Shown piece by piece: positions 11,438 to 19,181 of a stretch of 64,000 nucleotides of DNA. Position numbers and translations under genes: made by a program. Source of the stretch: an uncultured Prevotellaceae bacterium. Lineage in GTDB: Bacteria > Bacteroidota > Bacteroidia > Bacteroidales > Bacteroidaceae. Location: assembly GCA_900314755.1 (NCBI GenBank), contig OMWH01000009.1, positions 209,179 through 273,178 on the forward strand. The letters run 5' to 3'. Numbering within the stretch: the stretch's first letter is position 1; every line of letters begins with the position of its first letter. Under the pieces are notes generated by a model. The model worked only from the letters and a program-made list of their open reading frames with translations, did not search any database and had not been told where the DNA came from.

Positions 11438-12891
11438 ACTTCCACCTGATATACAAGATTATAGGTTCTCTGCTCCTACTATTAGGATCACTGCTGACCC
11501 TTTGTACAGGTATCTCCTTCTATTATATGGAAGACGACATCATGGCGTTCCTGCTATCTACGCTGATCACATACAGCTGTGGCTTCATCCTTAAATTCAT
11601 GGGGCGTAACGCCAACAACAACCTCAGTCGTCGTGACGCTTATCTGTTGGTCACCCTGACATGGATTGTGTTCAGTCTCTTCGGTATGATTCCTTTCCTC
11701 ATCGGAGGTTATATCGAGAGTGTGACAGACGCATTCTTTGAGACGATGTCAGGTTTCTCTACCACTGGTGCCACCGTCATTGACGATGTGGAATGGATGC
11801 CCCATGCCATCTTGTTCTGGCGTACACAGACCCAATGGATAGGTGCCTTGGGAATTGTGTTCTTCACGATTGCCATTCTGCCCTCTATGGTGGGTAGCGG
11901 CAGTGTGAAGGTGTTTGCTGCCGAGGCGACAGGTCCTATCAGGTCGAAGATGCATCCCCGTCTCTCCACAACGGCAAAATGGATATGGTCTGTTTATTCC
12001 GCACTGACCATTGCCTGCATCCTCGCATTCTATCTTGCGGGAATGGGTGTGTTTGACAGTATCAATTACGCGATGACGACGACGGCGACAGGAGGTTTTG
12101 CTCCTCATAACGACTCAGCGGCATTCTTTCAGTCACCAGCCATTGAGTATGTCGCCATCCTGTTTCAGTTCCTGGCAGGTGTCAACTTCACCATGCTCTA
12201 TTTTGCCATATTCCGTTTAAAGATAGCCAACCTGTTCAAGAGTTCTGAGTTCAAGTTATACATCCTTGCCATCACTGTTTCCACTATATGGATCATGTAC
12301 CTGTTGATGTCGCATAACGGATACGGGCTGGAGCGTGCTTTCCGTTGCGCCCTGTTCCAGGTAGTATCATTTATGACCACCACAGGACTCTTTAATGACG
12401 ATGCGGGACTATGGCCCCACATCACATGGGTGATCCTGGGAACACTGATGTTCCTGGGAGCATGTGCCGGTTCCACGACGGGAGGCTTCAAATGCATCCG
12501 TGGCGTGATGGTCATCAAAGTGTTACGCAACGAGTTCAACAAACTATTACACCCCAACGCTGTCCTCCCAGTGAAGATTAACGGTCAGCCAGTATCACAG
12601 CAGAAACTGAACTCACTACTTGCCTTCTTTGCTATTTTCAGCCTGATGATTCTATTCTCTGCCACTATCATGATAGTAGCGGGAATCGACAATACCAATG
12701 CCATCACCATAGCTCTGAGCTGTATCAGCAATGTCGGTCCCACCCTCGGCACCCAGATAGGTCCTGAGATGTCATGGAGCCAGTTGCCTGACTACATCAA
12801 ATGGATATGCTCCTTCCTGATGCTGGCAGGACGTTTGGAGATTATGAGTGTGCTGGTGTTGTTCACCAGAGGATTTTGGAAAGACAATTAA
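11431..12891 (+). CDS. trkH: Trk potassium uptake channel subunit TrkH
   Basis: TrkH is the inner-membrane potassium-translocating subunit. The protein has 486 residues with about ten to twelve hydrophobic segments. The four pore-loop regions that build the selectivity filter can be seen: SGFSTTGATV near 107, TTTATGGFAP near 211, SFMTTTGLF near 313 and SNVGPTLGT near 433. The ATG overlaps the trkA terminus by 7 bases, and its stop overlaps the next ATG by one base. This is tight translational coupling within dxs-trkA-trkH-manA. Confidence 0.96.
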   Translation: MVNFHLIYKIIGSLLLLLGSLLTLCTGISFYYMEDDIMAFLLSTLITYSCGFILKFMGRNANNNLSRRDAYLLVTLTWIVFSLFGMIPFLIGGYIESVTDAFFETMSGFSTTGATVIDDVEWMPHAILFWRTQTQWIGALGIVFFTIAILPSMVGSGSVKVFAAEATGPIRSKMHPRLSTTAKWIWSVYSALTIACILAFYLAGMGVFDSINYAMTTTATGGFAPHNDSAAFFQSPAIEYVAILFQFLAGVNFTMLYFAIFRLKIANLFKSSEFKLYILAITVSTIWIMYLLMSHNGYGLERAFRCALFQVVSFMTTTGLFNDDAGLWPHITWVILGTLMFLGACAGSTTGGFKCIRGVMVIKVLRNEFNKLLHPNAVLPVKINGQPVSQQKLNSLLAFFAIFSLMILFSATIMIVAGIDNTNAITIALSCISNVGPTLGTQIGPEMSWSQLPDYIKWICSFLMLAGRLEIMSVLVLFTRGFWKDN

Positions 12892-13862
12892 TGAAAAGCA
12901 TTACTATGAACTATTTCAAATTTGAGCCATTATTAAAGCAGACACTTTGGGGAGGTGACAAGATTATCCCCTTTAAGAGTATTCATGAGAACATGGAGAA
13001 TGTGGGTGAGAGTTGGGAAATCTCCGGCGTGAAAGACAACGAGACGATTGCCGTCGGCGACGGCCGCTCCCTCAACCAACTGGTACGCGAGTTGAAAGGA
13101 CAGCTGGTGGGTGAGGCTAACTACCAGCGCTTTGGTGACGAGTTCCCCTTGCTCATCAAGTTTATTGATGCCCGTCAGGACTTGAGCATCCAGGTGCATC
13201 CCACCGACGAGATAGCCCACCGGCAGGGAAAGAGCCGTGGCAAGACAGAGATGTGGTTTGTCATGGACAGTGCCCCTGAGGCAAAGCTCTATAACGGACT
13301 GAAGCTGCAGATTACCCCTGAGCAGTATAAGCAGATGGTGGAGAATGACACCATCTGTGATGCCCTTGCCCAGTATGAGGTCAAGGAGGGCGACTGTTTC
13401 TTCATCCCCGCAGGACGCATCCATGCCATTGGCGCAGGCTGCTTCCTTGCCGAGATACAACAGACCTCCGATGTGACCTACCGTATCTACGACTTCAAGC
13501 GTAAGGACAAGGACGGCAACTACCGGCAGCTGCATACACAGGAGGCTTCCGAGAGCATCAACTATACCGTTCTTGACGATTACCGTACCAACTACACCCC
13601 ACAGAAGAACGAAGGACAACTGTTGGTGGAGTGTCCTTACTTCAACACCGCTGTCTATGACTTGACAGAGCCCATGACCATGGACTACAGTGAACTGGAC
13701 TCCTTTGTCATCCTGATAGGCATGAAGGGAGAAGGCACACTCACCGTGGATGGTGAACAGGTCAGTTTCCGTGCCGGAGAGACCATCCTCCTTCCCGCCA
13801 CCGTTAAGGAGGTGAGCACGGAGGGAACGATTAAGTTTCTGGAGACTTACGTGCTGTCGTAA
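12891..13862 (+). CDS. manA: Mannose-6-phosphate isomerase, class I
   Basis: The enzyme interconverts mannose 6-phosphate and fructose 6-phosphate using zinc. It is the short cupin form, 323 residues. Zinc-site residues are seen in QVHPTDE, GKTEMWF and GRIHAIGAG. The start ATG at 12891 overlaps the trkH stop by one base; a second ATG at 12906 (MNYFKFEPLL) is an alternative and is where family homology begins. The 3' end overlaps the convergent DUF4435 gene by 32 bases, so there is no room for a terminator between them. Confidence 0.93.
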   Translation: MKSITMNYFKFEPLLKQTLWGGDKIIPFKSIHENMENVGESWEISGVKDNETIAVGDGRSLNQLVRELKGQLVGEANYQRFGDEFPLLIKFIDARQDLSIQVHPTDEIAHRQGKSRGKTEMWFVMDSAPEAKLYNGLKLQITPEQYKQMVENDTICDALAQYEVKEGDCFFIPAGRIHAIGAGCFLAEIQQTSDVTYRIYDFKRKDKDGNYRQLHTQEASESINYTVLDDYRTNYTPQKNEGQLLVECPYFNTAVYDLTEPMTMDYSELDSFVILIGMKGEGTLTVDGEQVSFRAGETILLPATVKEVSTEGTIKFLETYVLS

Positions 13863-14844
13863 GGAAGTTTTCCACATCCGACTGCACACGGCGGAACTGT
13901 TCCGCATACATGTAGCCGTTATTCTTCTTAAGCATCTGACGAATGTCCTGCAATGAGTGCTCATAGCAGGACATCTCGTTTCTGCGCTGCGTGTGATGAC
14001 GTGCCGTGCGGGCTATCTCATCCTGCCGCTCCAGACGGAGGCGGTTGCACACCTTATTTAATATAGGGACAATCACATTGTCAAACAAGGAGTGACCCTG
14101 CACATAGAGATAGGTGGTCTGAGGAGTCACACCCAGCTCCTTGATCTCTGCCTTTAACTTAAGATACTGCTCTTTATTATCAGGATACTCCGCCTGCAAC
14201 TGTCTGACTTTTCTGTTCACTTTCTGACGGAGATGGTCAATAGAGGGCTGCGGGTCAAAGACATTGAATCCTCCCGGGTCTATCACCCTTGCCATGTCAG
14301 ACAGCGAGAACTTATTATGATGACCTGTCCGGTAAGCCCATACCGACCAGATGAACAAGGGGAAGATAGCCTCGCTGTACTGCGTGAGGTAATCCGTAAA
14401 GTCGAAGATACGATGGTCGTTAAGGGTGACGGCGACACAGACTTCATGCAGGGAAGGAGCGTAACATTGCAGGTTCTCTATAGCATAGGCATAGGTATGG
14501 AACACATAAGGACTCGTCACCACCCTCCTTGACTGCTCCGTAGCCCCTTGCAGCAGATAGTCATAGTCGGCATCCACACAGGCAATCATATCCTCGCCTA
14601 CCCTCCCCTCGATAAAGTTCATGAGGACGGACTTCTTGCCTCGCTCCAGCTTCTGATGTGACGGAAGCATCACCTCAAAGTAACGCTTGTCATCCTCAAA
14701 ACGGCCTAAGACGGTACGCCAGAAATAGATATCGTCGTAACTCTCCACATAAGCCACGATGCGCCGCTTTGCCTTCTTCGAGGTCATTTGGTTGGCTGCC
14801 TCGAAATAGCGGCTGTTGAGATTATCTTTCAGACGGTTACTCAT
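13831..14844 (-). CDS. DUF4435 (Toprim-like, AriB-type) protein
   Basis: The 337-residue protein matches the DUF4435 pattern, a Toprim-fold family found in the nuclease subunit AriB of the PARIS anti-phage system. Likely metal-binding residues are Glu34 in VAYVESYDD, the acidic cluster DADYD at 91-95, and the family signature AIEN at 121-124. Its ATG overlaps the stop of the upstream ATPase gene by four bases (ATGA), so the two are made together. The ATPase-then-DUF4435 order is the same as ariA-ariB. Function as a defence effector is inferred. A housekeeping role is possible because the surrounding genes are core genes. Confidence 0.8.
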   Translation of the reverse strand: MSNRLKDNLNSRYFEAANQMTSKKAKRRIVAYVESYDDIYFWRTVLGRFEDDKRYFEVMLPSHQKLERGKKSVLMNFIEGRVGEDMIACVDADYDYLLQGATEQSRRVVTSPYVFHTYAYAIENLQCYAPSLHEVCVAVTLNDHRIFDFTDYLTQYSEAIFPLFIWSVWAYRTGHHNKFSLSDMARVIDPGGFNVFDPQPSIDHLRQKVNRKVRQLQAEYPDNKEQYLKLKAEIKELGVTPQTTYLYVQGHSLFDNVIVPILNKVCNRLRLERQDEIARTARHHTQRRNEMSCYEHSLQDIRQMLKKNNGYMYAEQFRRVQSDVENFLTTARKSPET

Positions 14845-15677
14845 ATAGTGATATCACTCACTTCTGTCACTTTATCCATCCATCCGCTCATGATCACGGC
14901 AGGTGAATGGGTGGTCAGGATGATCTGAACGTTGGGGTTGAGTTCCAGTATCAGATCAATCAGCTGTTTCTGCCATTCGATATGCAGGGACACCTCGGGC
15001 TCGTCCATCAGGAGCACATAAGGCTGCTGGTCCTCCACCAATACCGTCAGCAGGATGGCAAGAATCTGTTTCTCGCCACTGGACAGTTTATAGGGCAGCA
15101 AGGTCTCACCGATCTGCGAGAAGCGGATCTCATTCTCCGTGCGGATAATCTTCTTCCCCGTATCCTTAAACAAGTCATCGACAATATCCTGGAAGCGTTT
15201 CTTGGACTCCGACAGATGCTGTGCCGCATCCATATTACCCCGTTGCAGCTCTTCGATGATGCGGTTGCCGATGTTCACCTGATAGTCGAGATATTTCCGT
15301 TGCAGGTTATACAGTTGCAGGTCAAGCAGCGACCCGCCCCCCATACCGGCAAGTGCGGACAGTGTCTCCCGCATCACTCCCTCACCTTCCGACAAGGTCT
15401 GTGAGATATTACTGTCCAGCGAACGGATAATATCAAAACGCACATGGGTGGCATCCTCCGGCTCGCCGATGATGCGAACGCCTTTAAGCATGTGATTATG
15501 TATGTCACCATTGGTACTGATGCTCCTCACCACCTTATTTAATATAGTAGACTTGCCCACTCCGTTGATACCACTGAGCACATTCACTTTCGGGTCAAGG
15601 TTCCACACGATGTGTTTCCTGCCACCCCATAGAGAGTCTATCTCTATCTGTTTGATATAATCCGCATACTTTTGCAT
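14841..15677 (-). CDS. AAA/ABC-type ATPase (AriA-like partner of DUF4435 protein)
   Basis: A compact 278-residue ATPase of the AAA_15/AAA_21 (SMC/RecF-like) class. Walker A is GINGVGKST (36-44), the ABC signature is LSSGE (198-202), Walker B is VLLMDEPE (221-228), and the H-loop histidine lies in TTHSP (255-259). The insert between Walker A and signature is only about 150 residues, so no long coiled coil is present. It is shorter than the AriA of characterised PARIS systems, as I recall it. It is first in a two-gene operon with the DUF4435 protein, and its promoter region is a shared near-palindrome with the divergent permease gene. Confidence 0.85.
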   Translation of the reverse strand: MQKYADYIKQIEIDSLWGGRKHIVWNLDPKVNVLSGINGVGKSTILNKVVRSISTNGDIHNHMLKGVRIIGEPEDATHVRFDIIRSLDSNISQTLSEGEGVMRETLSALAGMGGGSLLDLQLYNLQRKYLDYQVNIGNRIIEELQRGNMDAAQHLSESKKRFQDIVDDLFKDTGKKIIRTENEIRFSQIGETLLPYKLSSGEKQILAILLTVLVEDQQPYVLLMDEPEVSLHIEWQKQLIDLILELNPNVQIILTTHSPAVIMSGWMDKVTEVSDITI

Positions 15678-15695
15678 ACCGTTGCTGTTTATTAC

Positions 15696-15735
15696 GCAAA
15701 AATAGTGATAATTCCTGAATTATGTGTATTTTTGC
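15696..15735. promoter_or_regulatory. 40-bp near-palindrome with two outward-facing -7 boxes
   Basis: Two 19-base arms (15696-15714 and 15717-15735) are separated by CT and match at 16 of 19 positions; the only mismatches are the central GTG triplets. The outer ends are GCAAAAATA and TATTTTTGC, each a TAnnTTTGC -7 box reading outward: left to the ATPase/DUF4435 pair, right to the EamA gene. Neither has a clear TTG at -33. Confidence 0.65.
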
Positions 15736-15753
15736 AGGCGAAAAAATATTAAA

Positions 15754-16686
15754 ATGGATAAAACAAGTAGTAATCGCGCCCTTATCGCACACCTTTCCAT
15801 ACTTGGAGCATGTGCGGGATGGGGACTTATGGCACCTGTCGGTAAAGATGCCATGATCCATGGTTTCGACGGCATCACCATGGTGACTTTCAGAGTCGTA
15901 GGAGCATGTCTGCTGTTCTGGATAGCATCCATCTTCGCCCCCAAGGAGAATGTTCCTTTGCGTGACAAGCTGATGTTCATTGGTGCGGGAATCTTCGGAC
16001 TCGTTCTCAACCAGTGCTGCTATACGATAGGACTCAGCATCACCTCCCCCATCAATGCCTCTATCGTGACCACCTCCATGCCTATCTTCGCCATGCTCCT
16101 TGCGGCACTGATCCTGAAGGAGCCCATCACTGGCAAGAAAGCGCTGGGCATCATGATGGGCTGTGCGGGTGCCGTGATACTGATACTGACCTCTGCCGCC
16201 CATGCCAGCGACAAGGTGGGTGACATCCGCGGCGACCTGCTCTGCCTCTTCGCCCAGTTCTCGTTCGCCCTGTACCTGTCACTCTTCAACCCCCTGATCC
16301 GCCGCTATAACGTCTTCACCATCAACAAATACATGTTCTCGTGGGCTACATTACTGCTCCTGCCCTTCACCATCTCCCATGTGACGGATGTGGTGTCACA
16401 GCCCATCCCTGCCAGTACATGGTGGGAAGTCGGTTATGTGGTTTGCATAGGCACCTTCGTCTGTTATATCCTCACCATGATAGGACAGCGCACCCTGCGT
16501 CCCACCGTCGTGTCGGTCTATAACTACGTGCAACCCATTGTCTCCGTGGCAACATCCTTGCTGATGGGTATCGGCATACTGAAGCCTACCCATGCCCTTG
16601 CCGTCATCCTGGTGTTCAGCGGTGTATGGCTGGTGACGAAGTCGAAGTCCAGGAATGACATGGAAAAAGAAAAGGTGACCGATTAA
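15754..16686 (+). CDS. EamA/DMT-family permease
   Basis: A drug/metabolite-transporter superfamily protein with 310 residues and about ten predicted membrane helices in two EamA repeats, roughly residues 10-145 and 160-300. The first helix begins with GACAGWGLMAPVGK. The substrate cannot be read from sequence; relatives export amino acids or other small metabolites. The ATG at 15754 was chosen over an upstream in-frame extension because it lies 18 bases after the -7 box. Its stop codon lies in the loop of a terminator shared with the convergent FKBP gene. Confidence 0.85.
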   Translation: MDKTSSNRALIAHLSILGACAGWGLMAPVGKDAMIHGFDGITMVTFRVVGACLLFWIASIFAPKENVPLRDKLMFIGAGIFGLVLNQCCYTIGLSITSPINASIVTTSMPIFAMLLAALILKEPITGKKALGIMMGCAGAVILILTSAAHASDKVGDIRGDLLCLFAQFSFALYLSLFNPLIRRYNVFTINKYMFSWATLLLLPFTISHVTDVVSQPIPASTWWEVGYVVCIGTFVCYILTMIGQRTLRPTVVSVYNYVQPIVSVATSLLMGIGILKPTHALAVILVFSGVWLVTKSKSRNDMEKEKVTD

Positions 16687-16703
16687 TAACGGTCACCTTT
16701 TTT
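16670..16703. terminator. Bidirectional terminator between EamA gene and FKBP gene
   Basis: AAAAGGTGACCG and CGGTCACCTTTT form a 12-bp stem around an 8-base loop, followed by T on the plus strand and preceded by A-rich sequence for the minus strand. The overlapping stop codons of both convergent genes (16684-16686 and 16683-16685) lie in the loop. Confidence 0.85.
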
Positions 16704-17267
16704 ATCTGTCCAGAAATCTTCTAATCGTATTTCAAAGATCAGCGTGCTATAAGCCGGGATGTCACCTGAGTCGGATGTCCCATAGCCTAACTGGTAGGGT
16801 ACCGTCACCCGCCAGTGGTCTCCCTTGTGCATGTGCATGAGGGCTGTCGTGAATCCTGACACGAGATGGGCAGGAACGAACTGAGTAGGAACGGCGGTAT
16901 CGAGTTCGAAAGGCTCCAGATAGCTCTGGTCGAACTGGAAGCCCTTGTCATAAGACGGCGAGGGAATCAGATGTCCCACGTAATGCACCAGTACCGTATC
17001 ATTCAGATAGGGTGACGACGATGGGGCAAACGGCTCGCTGCTCAGCTTCTCCACCAGGACATAGTCGGCATATTGGGTGTCCGTCTCATCCGACAGGGAG
17101 TATTTCAGCAATGCCTCGTCATACTCATGGGCAAGGAAAGCCTTCTCGAAATACTGGTCGTTCTTGTTCTTCCAGTCCGCATACTCCACGATGGCATCGT
17201 CTTTCTCACTGCACGACGCAAGGACGAGCAGTGAGAGACAGGCAATGATATAATGCTTGATATTCAT
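16683..17267 (-). CDS. FKBP-type peptidyl-prolyl isomerase lipoprotein
   Basis: A 194-residue predicted lipoprotein. The signal peptide ends in the lipobox LASC, so Cys19 is the likely acylated residue. The region about 85-190 is an FKBP domain, with VLVHYVGHL, FDQSY and a terminal ISTLIFEIRL-like strand (STLIFEIRLEDF). It probably assists folding of envelope proteins by cis-trans isomerisation at proline. It lies 6 bases after glyS on the same strand and is probably co-transcribed from the glyS promoter. Its stop shares the terminator loop with the convergent EamA gene. Confidence 0.88.
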   Translation of the reverse strand: MNIKHYIIACLSLLVLASCSEKDDAIVEYADWKNKNDQYFEKAFLAHEYDEALLKYSLSDETDTQYADYVLVEKLSSEPFAPSSSPYLNDTVLVHYVGHLIPSPSYDKGFQFDQSYLEPFELDTAVPTQFVPAHLVSGFTTALMHMHKGDHWRVTVPYQLGYGTSDSGDIPAYSTLIFEIRLEDFWTDKKGDRY

Positions 17268-17273
17268 TATTTA

Positions 17274-18815
17274 TTACTGTAATTTCTTTAGCAGACTGAC
17301 GATACTTACCTTATCCTCGATGATAGCGGCGAGGTCAGAGATGTTCACACGCTCCTGCTCCATGGTGTCACGGAAGCGGAGGGTTACCTTACCATCGTTC
17401 AGTGAGTCATGGTCGACGGTGACGCAGTACGGGGTACCGATAGCGTCCTGACGACGATAGCGCTTACCGATAGAGTCTTTCTCATCATACTGGCAGTTGA
17501 AGTGGAACTTCAGGTCGTTGATGATCTCACGCGCCTTCTCAGGCAGACCGTCTTTCTTGACCAGCGGCATCACGGCGAGTTTCACGGGTGCCAGTGCTGC
17601 AGGCAGTTTCAGCACCACACGGGTCTCCCCATTCTCGAGTTTCTCCTCGCAGAACGAGTGACACATGATAGAGAGGAACATACGGTCGACACCGATAGAG
17701 GTCTCGATGACGAACGGCGTATAGCTCTCGTTGGTCTGTGGGTCGAAGTATTTGATGCTCTTGCCAGAGTATTTCTCATGCTGTGAGAGGTCGAAGTTCG
17801 TACGGGAGTGGATACCCTCCACCTCCTTGAAACCGAAAGGCATCTTGAACTCGATGTCGGTAGCGGCATTGGCATAGTGGGCGAGCTTGTCGTGGTCGTG
17901 GAAACGATAGTTCTCTGCACCGAAGCCCAGTGCCTGGTGCCATGCCATACGGGTCTGCTTCCACTTGGGGAACCACTCCAGCTCGGTACCGGGTGCTACG
18001 AAGAACTGCATCTCCATCTGCTCGAACTCACGCATACGGAAGATGAACTGACGTGCCACGATCTCGTTACGGAATGCCTTACCGATCTGTGCGATACCGA
18101 AAGGAATCTTCATACGTCCCGTCTTCTGCACGTTCAGGTAGTTGACGAAGATACCCTGTGCCGTCTCAGGACGCAGGTACACCTTCATACTGCCGTCGGC
18201 ACTGGCTCCCATCTCCGTGGAGAACATCAGGTTGAACTGGCGCACGTCGGTCCAGTTGCGGGTACCGCTGATAGGACATACGATCTCCTCGTCGAGGATA
18301 ATCTGCTTCAGCTCGTCCAGGTCGGGTCCCTGCATGGCAGCGGCATAGCGGGCATGGAGGGCGTCACGCTTCTCCTTGGTCTCCTTCACACGCTCGGAGG
18401 TCTCCATATACTTCGCCTCGTCGAAACTGTCACCAAAACGCTTGCGTGCCTTCTCCACCTCTTTCTGGATCTTCTCGTCATACTTGGCAATCTGGTCCTC
18501 GATGAGCACGTCAGCACGGTAGCGCTTCTTGGAATCGCGGTTGTCGATAAGGGGGTCGTTGAAAGCGTCCACGTGTCCGGAAGCCTTCCATATAGTGGGG
18601 TGCATAAAGATGGCTGAGTCGATACCCACGATATTCTCGTGCAACAGGACCATCGACTTCCACCAGTATTCCTTGATATTATTCTTCAACTCCACGCCGT
18701 TCTGACCGTAGTCATACACTGCGCCTAATCCATCGTAGATCTCACTGCTGGGAAACACGAAACCGTACTCCTTGCAGTGGCTCACGATTTTCTTAAATAC
18801 ATCTTCTTGTGCCAT
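17274..18815 (-). CDS. glyS: Glycyl-tRNA synthetase (homodimeric, class II)
   Basis: The enzyme attaches glycine to tRNA-Gly. With 513 residues it is the single-chain alpha-2 type (also written glyQS), not the two-subunit alpha/beta form. Recognisable blocks include FPSSEIYDGLGAVYDYGQNG near the start, class II motif 2 (FRNEIVARQFIFRMREFEQME) in the middle and the anticodon-binding domain (LAPVKLAVMPLVKKDGL) near the end. The start at 18815 gives MAQEDVFKKI; the upstream extension is rejected because it overlaps the promoter box. FKBP lipoprotein follows in the same unit. Confidence 0.96.
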   Translation of the reverse strand: MAQEDVFKKIVSHCKEYGFVFPSSEIYDGLGAVYDYGQNGVELKNNIKEYWWKSMVLLHENIVGIDSAIFMHPTIWKASGHVDAFNDPLIDNRDSKKRYRADVLIEDQIAKYDEKIQKEVEKARKRFGDSFDEAKYMETSERVKETKEKRDALHARYAAAMQGPDLDELKQIILDEEIVCPISGTRNWTDVRQFNLMFSTEMGASADGSMKVYLRPETAQGIFVNYLNVQKTGRMKIPFGIAQIGKAFRNEIVARQFIFRMREFEQMEMQFFVAPGTELEWFPKWKQTRMAWHQALGFGAENYRFHDHDKLAHYANAATDIEFKMPFGFKEVEGIHSRTNFDLSQHEKYSGKSIKYFDPQTNESYTPFVIETSIGVDRMFLSIMCHSFCEEKLENGETRVVLKLPAALAPVKLAVMPLVKKDGLPEKAREIINDLKFHFNCQYDEKDSIGKRYRRQDAIGTPYCVTVDHDSLNDGKVTLRFRDTMEQERVNISDLAAIIEDKVSIVSLLKKLQ

Positions 18816-18845
18816 AAATAATACTGTAATTTCGAAATGCTGGGT

Positions 18846-18854
18846 GCAAAGGTA
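18846..18854 (-). promoter_or_regulatory. -7 box of the glyS promoter
   Basis: On the minus strand TACCTTTGC matches the TAnnTTTG consensus, 31 bases before the glyS ATG. No TTG stands at the standard 19-21 base distance, so the -33 element is weak. Confidence 0.55.
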
Positions 18855-18860
18855 CAAAAT

Positions 18861-19016
18861 AATTGAGAATTAAGAATTGACAATTGACAATTTTATGTAT
18901 ATTTGCAACATTATTTAATATTCGAGTTTCGCATTCTCAACTCTCAGAGGTGAGAGGTAAGAGATGAGAGTTGAGAGATGAGAGATGAGAGATGAGAGTT
19001 GAGAGGTAAAAGAGAG
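18861..19016. repeat. Simple-sequence repeats upstream of glyS
   Basis: Two adjacent kinds are present. Positions 18861-18895 hold an AT-rich run of GAATTAAGAATTGACAATT-like words. Positions 18944-19016 hold a purine run built from GAGAGGTAA, GAGATGA and GAGTTGA words. The second type recurs at 59709-59741 and, in frame, inside ispH at 19685-19717. No gene is seen from 18816 to about 19087. Confidence 0.75.
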
Positions 19017-19060
19017 CAGACTTACTGCCTTCGCCCCACGAAGGCGGCACCTTCCTGTTT

Positions 19061-19099
19061 GTTCCATGGGGTGGAACACTTTGTTCCATGGGGTGGAAC
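19061..19099. repeat. Two tandem copies of a short palindrome (22-base period)
   Basis: GTTCCATGGGGTGGAAC occurs at 19061-19077 and 19083-19099. Each copy is a 6-bp inverted repeat around TGGGG. The second copy runs into the frame of the AraC remnant. Confidence 0.7.
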
Positions 19100-19180
19100 A
19101 TCAAGACTGCCAACTACTTCCACGAGGTGTTCAAGAAACAGACAGGTCTCACCCCGACGGAATGGTTGTCACAGGGGTAA
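19088..19180 (+). pseudogene. Remnant of an AraC-family regulator C-terminus
   Basis: One frame ending at the TAA of 19178-19180 reads KTANYFHEVFKKQTGLTP followed by TEWLSQG. This is the end of an AraC-type helix-turn-helix domain (the YFsrvFKk-tG-tP signature). No upstream part of such a protein can be found; the preceding sequence is palindrome and simple repeat. The remnant is therefore a truncated gene end. It stops one base before the convergent ispH stop codon. Confidence 0.6.
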
Positions 19181-19181
19181 G

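Noticed and set aside
13831-15677. Prophage or insertion element carrying the ATPase/DUF4435 pair
   Set aside because: No integrase, transposase, terminal repeats or attachment-site duplication are visible, and the genes interlock with neighbours by coding overlap and shared promoter.
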